Below are positions 36,511 to 46,201 of a DNA stretch of 64,000 nt, piece by piece. The position numbers and the translations under genes were made by a program. The DNA lies in assembly GCF_014652475.1 (NCBI RefSeq), contig NZ_BMYW01000010.1, positions 1 through 64,000 on the forward strand, read 5' to 3'. The notes under the pieces were generated by a model. It was not told where the DNA came from, did not search any database, and was given only the letters and a program-made list of their open reading frames with translations. Origin of the DNA: Vogesella alkaliphila. Its GTDB lineage: Bacteria > Pseudomonadota > Gammaproteobacteria > Burkholderiales > Chromobacteriaceae. Within the stretch, counting starts at the first letter, position 1; every line of letters starts with the position of its first letter.

Positions 36511-36537
36511 GAAAAAAAGCCCGCCAGGAAGGCGGGC
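36511..36537 (-). terminator. Terminator of the outer-membrane barrel gene
   Basis: GCCCGCC (36519-36525) pairs with GGCGGGC (36531-36537); on the minus strand it is followed by a run of seven T. Confidence 0.9.
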
Positions 36538-36572
36538 AAATGCACACGAGGATGTTACTGGACAGCAGGAAA

Positions 36573-37163
36573 TCAGAAGCGGTAACCCAGGCCGACTTTC
36601 AGCGCGCCGACCGGCGCGGTGTCGGTGATGTCTTTGTGGCCGATGTTGCCGATGCCTTCGTACTCGACGCGGGCGGACAGGTTCTTGTCGAAGTTGTAGG
36701 CGGCACCGACGCCCAGCCCCATGCCGAAGCTGCTGTCCTTGCTGCTGGCCAGCGCGGGCGAGGCACTGTTGAACTTGCTGCGGATGTGGTTGGCGGACAC
36801 CTTGCCGTAGACTTCAAGCTGCTGGGTCACCGGGATGATGCCAAGTGCAGCGACACGAAAGGTGTCGTAGTCCAGGCTGCCGGCACCGTTCAGGCCGGTG
36901 GCGTCGCCGTGGCGCAGGTAGCTGCCCTCGACCGCGAAGTTGTCGTTGATGCGCTGGCCGACACCGATCTCGACCATGCCGGAGGTGGCATCGTCGTCGT
37001 TGACCTTGCGATCGCTGACGCCGGCGCGGTTGGCGGCGCCGTCTTTCAGCGTCCACTGGTTGGCGGAGATGCCGACATTACCGAACACGTAGTTGCCGGT
37101 TTCCGCGGCGAAGGCGGTGCTGGCGGCAGCGGCAAACAGGGTAGCGACAAGCAGTTTCTTCAT
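36573..37163 (-). CDS. Outer-membrane beta-barrel protein
   Basis: 196 aa. A signal peptide (MKKLLVATLFAAAASTAFA) precedes an OmpW/OmpA-like small barrel with alternating hydrophobic strands (NYVFGNVGISANQW, GMVEIGVGQRINDN, FGMGLGVGAAYNF). It ends in a C-terminal aromatic strand GLGYRF recognised by the BAM complex. ACGGAG lies upstream of the ATG at 37163; an upstream ATG at 37229 is in frame but less likely. It is convergent with no neighbour and has its own strong terminator. Function not known; possibly a surface or adaptation porin-like protein. Confidence 0.85.
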   Translation of the reverse strand: MKKLLVATLFAAAASTAFAAETGNYVFGNVGISANQWTLKDGAANRAGVSDRKVNDDDATSGMVEIGVGQRINDNFAVEGSYLRHGDATGLNGAGSLDYDTFRVAALGIIPVTQQLEVYGKVSANHIRSKFNSASPALASSKDSSFGMGLGVGAAYNFDKNLSARVEYEGIGNIGHKDITDTAPVGALKVGLGYRF

Positions 37164-37269
37164 GATGGACTCCGTTTCACGGTGAGTGAGGTTGATGAGT
37201 CCATTCTGCGTGCCGCCGCCGCGCAACACTATGGCGCTTGCGTACGCCGACTGTGTGGCGGCTGTGCGT

Positions 37270-38592
37270 TTATGTGACGCTTTGTGACGGCGCCGGCTGC
37301 CGTGGCAGCGTCAGCCCGAAGCGGGCGCCGCCTTGCGGCGACTGGGCGATCCACGCCTTGCCGCCGTGGTGGTGGGCGATCAGGCGCACGAAGGACAGGC
37401 CGAGGCCGTAGCCGCCGCTGGCGCGGTCGCGCGAGCGATCGAGGCGCTGGAACGGGTCGAAGATGCGCTCGCGCTCCTTTTCCGGAATGCCCGGCCCGTC
37501 GTCGTCGACGGTGACGATCAGCTGGTCGTGCTCGACCGCCACCGTCATGGCCACCTGCTGCCGCGCGTACTTGAAGGCGTTCAGCAGCAGGTTGCGGGTG
37601 GCGACGTAGACCAGGCGGCGGTCGACGGTGGCCTCGCCGCGCGCGCAGTCCAGTGTCAGTTGCAGCAAGGTTGGCCGCAACGGTTGCACCAGCTCGATCA
37701 GGTCCTCGAACCACTCTTCGAGGTCGATGGTGTCGTACTCCAGCGGCACCTCGCCGCGGTCGAGCTTGGCGTAGCTGAGGCTGACGTTGATCAGCTCGTC
37801 CAGCTCCTGCATGTCGCGCTCCATGCCGTCGCGGTAGCCGCGGCGCTCGTCGTCGGACTCCGCCTCGTCCATCATGGTCAGCCCGAAGCGCAGCCTTGCC
37901 ACCGGCGTGCGCAGCTCGTGGGCGATGGCGTGCGCCAGCGCCTGCCGCGTCTCCATCTGCGTTTCCAGCTTTTCCGCCATGCTGTTGAGCTGGCGCTGCA
38001 GCGGCGAGAACAGCGGGCTGCGCGCCGGCGGCGCCCGCGCGCCCAGGTCGCCCTCCGCCAGCCGCAGCGAGGTGTCGCGCAGCGCGGCCAGGTCGTGCCA
38101 GTGCGGGCGCAGGTTGAGGTAGATCAGCAGCGCCAGCGGCACGCCGAAGAAGACGAACCACAGCACGAACAGGCCCAGCTCGCTGTGCAGCCAGCCGCCG
38201 CCGCTGTCCTGGCTGTCCAGTGGGCCGATCACCAGCAGCTGGCTGGTGCCGGGCAGCGGCGCGTACAGGTTCTGCTGGCTGCGGTCGAGCCAGCTCTGGC
38301 CGCTGGCCAGGCGCGCGCGCGCCTCTTCGCCGAGGCCGGGCGGCGGCTGCCTGAGCAGCGCCAGCGGATAGGCGAACAGCGGCTGCAGCTCGCGCAGGCT
38401 GGCGTCGCGCCGTGCCGGCGGCTGGCGCAGCAGCTCGCGCTGGATCAGGCGCACGGTGCCGTCCATCTGCTTCTGCAGCCGTTCGCGCTCGCTGTTGGCG
38501 GACAGCACGATCAGCAGCAGTACGAAGCCGAGCAGCAGCACGAACTGCAGCAGCATGGTCTGCGCGAAGTAGCGCGCGAACATGCGCGCCAT
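37270..38592 (-). CDS. RstB-like sensor histidine kinase
   Basis: 440 aa from MARMFARYFAQTMLLQ. Two membrane helices flank a periplasmic region (about 10-30 and 145-165). A HAMP linker (DTSLRLAEGDLGARAP) follows, then the HisKA box (AHAIAHELRTPVARLRFGL) and an ATPase domain with NLLLNAFKYA and DDDGPGIPEKERERIFDPFQ. It pairs with the adjacent OmpR-type regulator, 14 bases upstream. The HAIAHELRTPVARLRF block is typical of RstB. The signal is unknown. The PLRPTLLQL codons carry a perfect copy of the recurrent word. Confidence 0.9.
   Translation of the reverse strand: MARMFARYFAQTMLLQFVLLLGFVLLLIVLSANSERERLQKQMDGTVRLIQRELLRQPPARRDASLRELQPLFAYPLALLRQPPPGLGEEARARLASGQSWLDRSQQNLYAPLPGTSQLLVIGPLDSQDSGGGWLHSELGLFVLWFVFFGVPLALLIYLNLRPHWHDLAALRDTSLRLAEGDLGARAPPARSPLFSPLQRQLNSMAEKLETQMETRQALAHAIAHELRTPVARLRFGLTMMDEAESDDERRGYRDGMERDMQELDELINVSLSYAKLDRGEVPLEYDTIDLEEWFEDLIELVQPLRPTLLQLTLDCARGEATVDRRLVYVATRNLLLNAFKYARQQVAMTVAVEHDQLIVTVDDDGPGIPEKERERIFDPFQRLDRSRDRASGGYGLGLSFVRLIAHHHGGKAWIAQSPQGGARFGLTLPRQPAPSQSVT
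37667..37680 (+). repeat. Perfect 14-base copy of the recurrent word in the sensor kinase
   Basis: AAGGTTGGCCGCAA, read on the minus strand as LRPTL. Confidence 0.9.
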
Positions 38593-38606
38593 GCCCAGCG
38601 GCGCTC

Positions 38607-39308
38607 TCACTCCCAGTCGCTCCGCGAGAACAGGTAGCCCTTGCCGCGCACGGTCTTGATGCGGGTCGGCGTCTCCGGATTGTCGTCCAGCTTCTTGCGC
38701 AGGCGCGAGATGCGGGCGTCGATGGAGCGGTCGAGGCCGTCGAAGCCGATGCCGCGCAGCTGGTTCATGATGTCGTCGCGCGACAGGATTTCGCCGGCGT
38801 GGCTGGCCAGCAGCCACAGCAGGTCGAATTCGGCGGTGGTCAGCTCCAGCGACTGCGCGCCAAGCACCGCCTCGCGCGTGCTCTGGCAGATGCTGAAGCT
38901 GCCGAAGCCGAGCTTGTCCTGGTCGCCGCCGTCGTCGCCGCCGTTGTCGCTGCGGCGCAGCAGCGCGCGGATGCGCGCCAGCAGGCGGCGCGGTTCCACC
39001 GGCTTGGCCAGATAGTCGTCGGCGCCCAGCTCCAGGCCGAGGATCTCGTCGATCTCCTCGTCGCGGGCGGTCATCATCAGGATGCGCCCCGGATAGCGGT
39101 GGCGCACCGCGCGGCAGACTTCGAAGCCGTCCTTGCCCGGCAGCATCACGTCGAGGATCACCAGGTCGGGCATGATCTCGATGATGCGTTCGGCGGCGCC
39201 GTCGCCGTGGGCGTGGTGCTGGATGTCGTAGCCGTTCTTGCGCAGGTAGCTGCTGACGAGGTCGGCCAGGCGCTGATCGTCCTCGATCAGCAACAGACGT
39301 GGGTTCAT
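38607..39308 (-). CDS. RstA-like OmpR-family response regulator
   Basis: 233 aa from MNPRLLLIEDDQRL; AAGGA lies 6 bases before the ATG at 39308. The receiver domain has Asp53 as phospho-acceptor (DLVILDVMLPGKDG) and Lys in GADDYLAKPVEP. The C-terminal winged helix (LTTAEFDLLWLLASHAGEIL, RSIDARISRLRKKL, VRGKGYLF) binds DNA. It is translated just before the sensor kinase. Confidence 0.92.
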   Translation of the reverse strand: MNPRLLLIEDDQRLADLVSSYLRKNGYDIQHHAHGDGAAERIIEIMPDLVILDVMLPGKDGFEVCRAVRHRYPGRILMMTARDEEIDEILGLELGADDYLAKPVEPRRLLARIRALLRRSDNGGDDGGDQDKLGFGSFSICQSTREAVLGAQSLELTTAEFDLLWLLASHAGEILSRDDIMNQLRGIGFDGLDRSIDARISRLRKKLDDNPETPTRIKTVRGKGYLFSRSDWE

Positions 39309-39364
39309 GGCAGATCCTTGTGGGGTGACTGGCCGGTTATACCGCAATTCCGCCAGCAGGCAAA

Positions 39365-39387
39365 ACAGCCCGCGACGGGCGGGCTGT
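39365..39387 (-). terminator. thrB terminator
   Basis: ACAGCCCGC (39365-39373) pairs with GCGGGCTGT (39379-39387). On the minus strand it is followed by TTTT. Confidence 0.75.
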
Positions 39388-39417
39388 GCGGTGGCGGCTG
39401 GCCGGGGCTGATGCGCG

Positions 39418-40356
39418 TTACAGCCAGAAGTCCTGGCGGGTGCGGTGCGCTTCCAGCAGGCGCTGGAACACGCCGGGGTCCTTGGTGTAGGTCATCTCGC
39501 CGCTGGCCGGACGGTAGAAGTCGAGCAGGCGCGACACCCAGAAGCGCAGCGCCGCGGCGCGCAGCATCACCGGCCACGCCTTGCGCTCTTCCGCGGTCAG
39601 CGGCCGGATGCTCTGGTAGCCGGCGATGATGGCGCGGGCCAGTTCGGCGTCGATGTCGCCCTGCGCGTCGCGCGCCCAGTCGTTGAGCGCGATGGCGAGG
39701 TCGTACAGCAGCACGTCGTTGCAGGCGTAGTAGAAGTCGATGAAACCGGCGATCTTGTCGCCGTCCATCAGCACGTTGTCCTTGAACAGGTCGGCGTGGA
39801 TCACCCCCTGCGGCAGGAAATCGAAGCGGTGGCTGTCCTGGAACGCGACTTCGCTGCGCAGGCTGGCGGCGTCGGCAGCCGGCAGCTGCGGATACAGCGA
39901 GGCCGCGGTGCGGCTCCACCATTCCGGGCCGCGCGGGTTGCGCATGCGGCGCGGGAAGGTGCTGCTGGCCTTGTGCATCTGCGCCAGCATCTCGCCGATG
40001 GCGTAGCACTGTGCGGCGTTCGGCTCGGCGACGTCGTGGCCGTCCAGGCAGCTGACCAGGCAGGCCGGCTTGCCGGCCAGCAGCGAGGCAAACTGGTCGT
40101 TGTGGTCGGCGATCGGCGCCGGACAGGCGACGCCGTGGCGCGCCAGGTGGCTCTTCAGCTCCAGGAAGTAGGGCAGCTCATCCAGCTGCAGCACCTCGAA
40201 CAGCGTCAGCACGTAGCGGCCGTGGGTGGTGGTGACGAAGTAGTTGGTGTTGGTGACACCGGCCGCAATGCCTTTCAGCTCGACCAGCTCGCCCAGCGCA
40301 TAGCGCTGCAGCCACTGTGCCAGCTCTGCGGTCGAGACCGAGGTATAAACCGACAT
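39418..40356 (-). CDS. thrB: Homoserine kinase, APH type
   Basis: 312 aa. It belongs to the aminoglycoside-phosphotransferase-like ThrB family found in Pseudomonas and betaproteobacteria, rather than the GHMP type. The catalytic loop GVIHADLFKDNVL and metal-site FIDFYYACNDVLLYDLAI are intact. It phosphorylates homoserine for threonine synthesis. The DUF2782 gene precedes it by 9 bases, a pairing common in these groups. Confidence 0.94.
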   Translation of the reverse strand: MSVYTSVSTAELAQWLQRYALGELVELKGIAAGVTNTNYFVTTTHGRYVLTLFEVLQLDELPYFLELKSHLARHGVACPAPIADHNDQFASLLAGKPACLVSCLDGHDVAEPNAAQCYAIGEMLAQMHKASSTFPRRMRNPRGPEWWSRTAASLYPQLPAADAASLRSEVAFQDSHRFDFLPQGVIHADLFKDNVLMDGDKIAGFIDFYYACNDVLLYDLAIALNDWARDAQGDIDAELARAIIAGYQSIRPLTAEERKAWPVMLRAAALRFWVSRLLDFYRPASGEMTYTKDPGVFQRLLEAHRTRQDFWL

Positions 40357-40365
40357 GCCCGCTCC

Positions 40366-40677
40366 TCAGAAGGTCAGCAGGACCCACTGCGGCACCACCA
40401 GGCGCTGCGACGGGTCGATGCGTTTCATCTGGCCGTTACCCTCGTCGTCACGCAGGTAGTACGGTGGCGCGTTTTTCGGCGTCACTTTCAGCAGGTAGAG
40501 GCGGCCGTTGAGACGGTACTCCTCGATGCTGTTGTCGCCGTCCTGGATGATGCGGACTTCCGGCTCTGCCATGGCATCGGCGGCAATGGTCGGCGGTGGC
40601 GGCAGCACCGCGGCGGGGGTATCGGCCAGCGCCGGCAGGGCGATGGCGGCCAGCACGGCCAGAATCAGGCGGGACAT
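40366..40677 (-). CDS. DUF2782 exported protein
   Basis: 103 aa with a signal peptide (MSRLILAVLAAIALPALA). The DUF2782 block is seen as VRIIQDGDNSIEEYRLNGRLYLLKVTPKN, written here only as the segments EEYRLNGRLYLLKVTP and APPYYLRDDEG. Members usually lie beside polA or thrB. It is located between LOG and thrB on the same strand. Function unknown. Confidence 0.88.
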   Translation of the reverse strand: MSRLILAVLAAIALPALADTPAAVLPPPPTIAADAMAEPEVRIIQDGDNSIEEYRLNGRLYLLKVTPKNAPPYYLRDDEGNGQMKRIDPSQRLVVPQWVLLTF

Positions 40678-40726
40678 GGGGTTTCCTCGGTTGTCGGCGC
40701 TGGCTGGCAGCGCCGGTCGGCAAATA

Positions 40727-41455
40727 TTACAGATTGAGCAGCTGTTCGCGTTCTTCCGGCAGGGCCTCGAAGCCGCGGGTTTCGTAAAAGGTGAAGATGG
40801 TTTCCACGATCTGCTGCGGATCGTCGATCAGCTGCAGCAGGTCGAGGTCTTCGGCGTTGATCAGACCATCGCCGATCAGGCGCTGGCGCACCCAGTCGAG
40901 CAGGCCGCTCCAGAACTCGACGCCGCACAGGATGATGGGCATCTTGCGCGTCTTGCCGGTCTGGATCAGCGTCAGCGCCTCGAACATTTCGTCCAGTGTA
41001 CCAAAGCCGCCGGGCATCACCACATAGGCCAGCGCATGTTTGACGAACATCACCTTGCGGCTGAAGAAGTGGTCGAACTTCAGGCTCAGGTCCTGGTACT
41101 CGTTGGGGCGCTGCTCGTGCGGCAGCACGATATTGAGGCCCACCGACGGGCTGTTGCCGTAATAGGCGCCCTTGTTGGCCGCCTCCATGATGCCGGGGCC
41201 GCCACCGGAGATCACCGCGAAGCCGGCGTCGGATAACAGGCGGGCAATGTCCTCGGTCAGCTTATAATAGCGATGATCGCGCGGCGTCCGTGCGCTGCCA
41301 AAAATACTTACAGCTGGACTGATCTGTTGCAGTTCTTCTGCCGATTCAACAAATTCCGACAGAATTTTCATCACATGCCAGGCTTCGCGCGAGCGGAAAC
41401 GCTGCATCATCGCGTAGCGGTCGCTGGTTTGCGGTAATTTATCGGACAAGCTCAT
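40727..41455 (-). CDS. LOG family protein (TIGR00730)
   Basis: 242 aa, Rossmann-like LOG family, typically a nucleoside 5'-monophosphate phosphoribohydrolase (cytokinin-activating type in plants). The hallmark PGGFGTLDEMFEALT and the GGGPGIMEAANKGA loop are intact. It is divergent from polA with 16 bases between starts, so the two share a very short promoter region. Confidence 0.9.
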   Translation of the reverse strand: MSLSDKLPQTSDRYAMMQRFRSREAWHVMKILSEFVESAEELQQISPAVSIFGSARTPRDHRYYKLTEDIARLLSDAGFAVISGGGPGIMEAANKGAYYGNSPSVGLNIVLPHEQRPNEYQDLSLKFDHFFSRKVMFVKHALAYVVMPGGFGTLDEMFEALTLIQTGKTRKMPIILCGVEFWSGLLDWVRQRLIGDGLINAEDLDLLQLIDDPQQIVETIFTFYETRGFEALPEEREQLLNL

Positions 41456-41471
41456 ATCTGCCCCTTTTCTT

Positions 41472-44270
41472 ATGAAAACCTTGTTATTGATTGACGGCTC
41501 TTCTTATTTGTACCGGGCCTTCCATGCGATGCCCGACTTGCGCTCGCCCACCGGCGACCCGACCGGTGCCATCTACGGCATGGTCAACATGCTGCGCCGG
41601 CTGGAAAAGGAAGTGCAGTTCGATTATAGCGCCTGCATTTTCGATGCTAAAGGTAAGACTTTCCGCGACGAGCTGTACCCGGAGTACAAGGCCAACCGGC
41701 CGTCGATGCCGGGCGATCTCGCCGCGCAGGTGCCCACCGTGCACGAGGTGGTGCGCGCCAGCGGCTGGCCGCTGCTGATGGTGGACGGCGTCGAGGCCGA
41801 CGACGTGATCGGCACCCTGGCCCGCAGCGCGGAGGCAGCCGGCATGCGGGTGATCGTGTCCACCGGCGACAAGGACATGGCGCAGCTGGTGACGCCGGCG
41901 GTGACGCTGGTCAACACCATGACCAACGAGAACCTGGACGAGGCCGGGGTGCAGGAGAAGTTCGGCGTGCCGCCGGGCCTGATCATCGACTACCTGACCC
42001 TGATCGGCGACAAGGTCGACAACGTGCCCGGCGTCGACAAGTGCGGCCCGAAGACGGCAGTGAAGTGGCTGGAAGAGTACGGCACGCTGGATGGCGTGAT
42101 CGCCCATGCGGCCAACGTTGGCGGCAAGGTCGGCGACAATCTGCGCGCGGCGCTGGACTGGCTGCCGCGCGGGCGCGAGTTGATCACCATCAAGTGCGAC
42201 GTGCCGCTGCAGGCGGAGCTGCCGCAGGGCATGGACACTCTGCGGCACGGCAGCAAGGACAAGGCGCGGCTGGCGGAACTGTTCGCCGCCTGCGGCTTCC
42301 GCACCTTCCTGCGCGAGGTCAGCGAAGCGGCGGCCGATACCGCCACCGTCACGCCGGCCGCCACGCGGGCGCCAGCGGCGCAGCCTACCAGCGGCGACCT
42401 GTTCGGCGACGACGGCGCGGCGGCGCCGGCCACTGTTGTGGCCGTCGGTAACGACCCCGCCATCGTGCGCCACTACGACACCATCCTCAGTACTGGGCAG
42501 CTGGACGCGTGGCTGCAAAGGTTGGCCGCGGCCGAGGTGGTGTCGCTGGACACCGAGACCACCAGCCTCGACCAGATGCAGGCGCGGCTGGTCGGCATCA
42601 GCTTCTCGGTGGCCGCGGGGCAGGCCGCCTACCTGCCGCTGGCGCACCGCGGCCCGGACGCGCCGCAGCAGGTGGACTTCGACGCCACCCTGGCGCGGCT
42701 CAAGCCGTGGCTGGAAGACGCCGGCAAGAAAAAGCTGGGCCAGAACCTGAAATACGACCGCCACGTGTTTGCCAACCACGGCATCACCCTGCGCGGCGTG
42801 GTCGACGACACGCTGCTGGCCTCCTACGTGATCGAGAGCCACCTGCGCCACAATATGGACGATCTGGCGCGTCGCCACCTGAACGAAACCACGGTCAGCT
42901 ACGAGGAAATCTGCGGCAAGGGCGCCAAGCAGATCGGCTTTGCCGAGGTGGCGGTGGACGTGGCGGCCAACTACGCGGCCGAGGACGCCGACATCACCCT
43001 GCGCCTGGCGCAGCATTTCGCCCCGCTCTTGAGCGGCAAGCTGGCCGAGGTCTACCGCGACATCGAGCTGCCGGTGGCGGAGGTGCTGTTCGCGATGGAG
43101 CGCAACGGCGTGCTGATCGACCGCGAGCAGCTGGCGGCGCAGAGCCACCAGCTGGGCAGCGAGATGCTGCGCCTGGAGCAGGCCGCCTACGCGCAGGCCG
43201 GCCAGCCGTTCAACCTCAACTCGCCCAAGCAGCTGCAGGAAATCCTGTTCGGCAAGCTCGGCATTCCGACCAAGGGCGTGCGCAAGACGCCGAGCGGCGG
43301 CTTCTCCACCGACGAGGAAGTGCTGGAAAAACTGGCGCTGGACCACCCGCTGCCGAAGCTGATTTTGCAGTACCGCGGCCTCGCCAAGCTGAAGTCCACC
43401 TACACCGACAAGCTGCCGGCGCTGATCAATCCACAGACCGGCCGCGTGCACACCACTTATGCACAGGCGGTGGCGATTACCGGCCGTCTGGCCAGCTCCG
43501 ACCCCAACCTGCAGAACATCCCGGTGCGCACCGCCGAGGGCCGCCGCGTGCGCGAGGCCTTCATCGCCGCGCCCGGCCACGTGATCGTTTCCGCCGACTA
43601 CTCGCAGATCGAGCTGCGCATCATGGCGCACCTGTCCGGCGACGCGGGCATGCTGGCGGCGTTCGCCAGCGGCGAGGACATCCACAAGGCCACCGCCGCC
43701 GAGGTGTTCTCCACCCCGCTGGGCGAGGTGACGACCGAGCAGCGCCGCGCCGCCAAGGCCATCAACTTCGGCCTGATCTACGGCATGGGCGAATTCGGCC
43801 TCGCCTCGCAGCTGGACATCAGCCGCGACGCCGCCAAGCTGTACATCGACAGCTACTTCCGCAAGTACCCGGGCGTCGCCGAGTACATGCAGCAGACGCG
43901 CGATGCGGCGCGCGAGCAGGGCTACGTCGAGACCGTGTTCGGCCGCCGCCTGTACCTGCCGGAGATCCGCGCCGCCAACCAGGCGCGTCGCGCCGGCGCC
44001 GAGCGCGCCGCGATCAACGCGCCGATGCAGGGCACCGCCGCCGACCTGATCAAGCTGGCGATGATCGCGGTACAGGGCTGGCTGGAGAGGGAGCGGCTGC
44101 AGAGCAAGCTGATCATGCAGGTGCACGACGAATTGGTGCTGGAAGTGGCGGAAAGCGAGCTGGTGCTGGTGCGGGAAAAACTGCCGCAGCTGATGGCCGG
44201 CGTCGCCGAACTGAAGGTGCCGCTGCTGGCGGAGGTCGGTGTCGGCAGCAGCTGGGAGAGTGCGCACTAG
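41472..44270 (+). CDS. polA: DNA polymerase I
   Basis: 932 aa, full length. It has the N-terminal 5' nuclease domain (GVEADDVIGTLA, STGDKDMAQLV, LIGDKVDNVPGV). A 3'-5' exonuclease domain follows with acidic DTETTSLDQM. The polymerase domain carries SADYSQIELRIMAHLSGD, RRAAKAINFGLIYGMGEFG and QVHDELVLEV. All catalytic carboxylates appear present. It acts in Okazaki-fragment maturation and repair. LQRLAAAEV codons use CAA-AGG with a core copy of the recurrent word (42518-42529). Confidence 0.97.
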   Translation: MKTLLLIDGSSYLYRAFHAMPDLRSPTGDPTGAIYGMVNMLRRLEKEVQFDYSACIFDAKGKTFRDELYPEYKANRPSMPGDLAAQVPTVHEVVRASGWPLLMVDGVEADDVIGTLARSAEAAGMRVIVSTGDKDMAQLVTPAVTLVNTMTNENLDEAGVQEKFGVPPGLIIDYLTLIGDKVDNVPGVDKCGPKTAVKWLEEYGTLDGVIAHAANVGGKVGDNLRAALDWLPRGRELITIKCDVPLQAELPQGMDTLRHGSKDKARLAELFAACGFRTFLREVSEAAADTATVTPAATRAPAAQPTSGDLFGDDGAAAPATVVAVGNDPAIVRHYDTILSTGQLDAWLQRLAAAEVVSLDTETTSLDQMQARLVGISFSVAAGQAAYLPLAHRGPDAPQQVDFDATLARLKPWLEDAGKKKLGQNLKYDRHVFANHGITLRGVVDDTLLASYVIESHLRHNMDDLARRHLNETTVSYEEICGKGAKQIGFAEVAVDVAANYAAEDADITLRLAQHFAPLLSGKLAEVYRDIELPVAEVLFAMERNGVLIDREQLAAQSHQLGSEMLRLEQAAYAQAGQPFNLNSPKQLQEILFGKLGIPTKGVRKTPSGGFSTDEEVLEKLALDHPLPKLILQYRGLAKLKSTYTDKLPALINPQTGRVHTTYAQAVAITGRLASSDPNLQNIPVRTAEGRRVREAFIAAPGHVIVSADYSQIELRIMAHLSGDAGMLAAFASGEDIHKATAAEVFSTPLGEVTTEQRRAAKAINFGLIYGMGEFGLASQLDISRDAAKLYIDSYFRKYPGVAEYMQQTRDAAREQGYVETVFGRRLYLPEIRAANQARRAGAERAAINAPMQGTAADLIKLAMIAVQGWLERERLQSKLIMQVHDELVLEVAESELVLVREKLPQLMAGVAELKVPLLAEVGVGSSWESAH

Positions 44271-44294
44271 GCGCGTTCGTCTTCAGCCCATGAC

Positions 44295-44339
44295 AAAAGG
44301 TTGGCCGCAACGGCATGCGCTGTTGCGGCCAACCTTTTT
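44295..44339. terminator. Terminator built from two inverted perfect recurrent-word copies
   Basis: AAAAGGTTGGCCGCAAC (44295-44311) pairs perfectly with GTTGCGGCCAACCTTTT (44322-44338), with a 10-base loop and a T-run. It lies between convergent polA and the second diguanylate cyclase and can act in both directions. Confidence 0.92.
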
Positions 44340-44353
44340 GGCCATCGCGCCGC

Positions 44354-46087
44354 TTACAGCGACTCGGCGACGCAGACGCGGTTGCGTCCCTTGGCCTTGG
44401 CCTGGTACAGCGCCTGGTCGGCGTGACGGATCAGCTCGCTCAGCTCGCGGCAGGCCGGCGACAGCGAGGCGACGCCGATGCTGACCGTGATCGGGATGGT
44501 GTGGTCCTGGTGCGAGATCGGCAGTGCGGCGATGGCGTTACGCAGCCGTTTCGCCACCACCAGCGCCTCGCCGGCCGGGGTGTCGGGCAGGATGGCGGCA
44601 AACTCCTCGCCGCCCATGCGGCACACCAAATCGCTGGCGCGCAGCGTGCTCTTCACGCACTGGGCGAAGGCCTGCAGCACCACGTCGCCGCCTTCGTGGC
44701 CGTGGCCGTCGTTGACGCGCTTGAAGTGGTCGATGTCCATCATCAGCAGGCTGAACGGCTTGCCGAGGTAGCGCGCCTCCCTGAACCGCTGCGAGGCGAG
44801 GTCGAGGAAGTGGCGGCGGTTGGCGAGGCCGGTCAGGCCGTCCAGCGTCGCCAGCCGGTACAGCGCGGTGGCGCGCTGCTCCTGCTGGATGGCGATCGCC
44901 ATCAGGTGCGAGGTGCGGCGCACGATGTCCAGTGCCTGCGGCTCCGGCGCGCAGGGGCGGTCGTGGTAGAGGCCGAAGGTGCCGAGTACCTTGCCGTCCT
45001 GCGCCAGGATGGGCAGCGACCAGCAGGCGCCAAGCCGGTGGGCGGCGGCCAGCTCGCGGTAGTCCTGCCACAGCGGATCGTTGGCGATGTCGCTGACGAT
45101 CACCATCTCGCCGCGCAGCGCGGCGGTGCCGCAGGAGCCGACGCCCTCGCCGATGCGCAGGCCGTCGATCGCCTCCTTGTATTCGCTGGCCAGCGACGGT
45201 GCCGCCGCCAGGTACAGCCGCTCGCCGGCCTCGTCCAGCAGCATGATGCTGCACATCGTGCCGCTGAGCTGGTTCTCTATCATCTGGCAGGTCCAGGTCA
45301 TCACCTCCGGCAGCGGCCGGTCGTTGGCGATCATCTCCAGCAGCCGGTTTTCGTCGGCTTCCCACAGCCGGGTGGCGTGCTGCTCGCTGATGTCGCGGTC
45401 GATGCTGAGCAGCGACTGCAGCTGGCCGTCGTCATCGAACTCCGGCAGCAGCCTGGACTCGAACACGTAGAGCCTCTGCGGCAGGCTCAGCTCGCTGGTG
45501 AAGCGCTGCGGCTTGCCGCTGGCGATCACCTGCTGCGCATTGTGGCGGATGGCGTCCTTCAGCTGTGCCGGCAGGCGCCGTTCGTCCAGCGTGCGGCCGA
45601 TGTGTTCCGCCGCCGGTGTCGGCGAGAACTTGCTCAGCGTGTTGTTGATGAAGCGGCAGCGCAGGTCGAGGTCGTAGCGGGTGATGATGTCCGGCGAGTT
45701 GTCGACCAGGGTGCGGAAGGCGTGGCGGTCCTCGCGCACGCTGATCAGCCAACCGCTCTGCAGCGGCGTGACCAGCCACTCCAGCAGCAGGCCGTGCGCC
45801 GGCAGCGCCAGCCCCTTGTCGTCGGGCTGATCGAGGCGCTGCAGCACCGCCTGCGGCAGCAGCGCGGCGGGCAGCGGGCTGCCGACGACGGGCAGCGGGG
45901 CGTCGTGGCAGGCGATGCTGAAACGCTCGCTGACGAAGACGACCTGTCGCGACAGGTCAAGCAGCAGGTAACCGGCCGGCAGCGCGCTGAGGACGGTTTC
46001 GAGAGTGGCTTGGGCGAACACGCGATACTCCTGCAGGCCATGGCCGCGCGGCGGGCGATGGCGAATCCGGGATAATGTTTGCAGCAT
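44354..46087 (-). CDS. Soluble diguanylate cyclase with PAS and GAF domains
   Basis: About 577 aa from MLQTLSRIRHRPPR; an in-frame ATG at 46153 is possible but lies in the cysG leader. N-terminal and central PAS-like segments (LVDNSPDIITRYDLDLRCRF) are followed by a GAF domain (ENQLSGTMCSIMLLDEAGERL, GEGVGSCGTAALRGE). The GGDEF-type domain has an active RMGGEEF motif and an RxxD inhibitory site (RASD). It has no membrane segment. It should make c-di-GMP in response to a cytoplasmic ligand. Confidence 0.9.
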   Translation of the reverse strand: MLQTLSRIRHRPPRGHGLQEYRVFAQATLETVLSALPAGYLLLDLSRQVVFVSERFSIACHDAPLPVVGSPLPAALLPQAVLQRLDQPDDKGLALPAHGLLLEWLVTPLQSGWLISVREDRHAFRTLVDNSPDIITRYDLDLRCRFINNTLSKFSPTPAAEHIGRTLDERRLPAQLKDAIRHNAQQVIASGKPQRFTSELSLPQRLYVFESRLLPEFDDDGQLQSLLSIDRDISEQHATRLWEADENRLLEMIANDRPLPEVMTWTCQMIENQLSGTMCSIMLLDEAGERLYLAAAPSLASEYKEAIDGLRIGEGVGSCGTAALRGEMVIVSDIANDPLWQDYRELAAAHRLGACWSLPILAQDGKVLGTFGLYHDRPCAPEPQALDIVRRTSHLMAIAIQQEQRATALYRLATLDGLTGLANRRHFLDLASQRFREARYLGKPFSLLMMDIDHFKRVNDGHGHEGGDVVLQAFAQCVKSTLRASDLVCRMGGEEFAAILPDTPAGEALVVAKRLRNAIAALPISHQDHTIPITVSIGVASLSPACRELSELIRHADQALYQAKAKGRNRVCVAESL

Positions 46088-46201
46088 AGTACCTGAATGC
46101 CATGGCCGGCGACATCCGCTGCAGGGCGTAGTGCCGAGGGCGGGCATCGCCAACCGGCGCCGGCTGGAGTATTCTGCCAGGGTCAGCTACAGGAGCATTC
46201 C

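Noticed and set aside
41484-44267. A 927-codon minus-strand frame opposite polA
   Set aside because: It is an antisense shadow; polA on the plus strand is complete.
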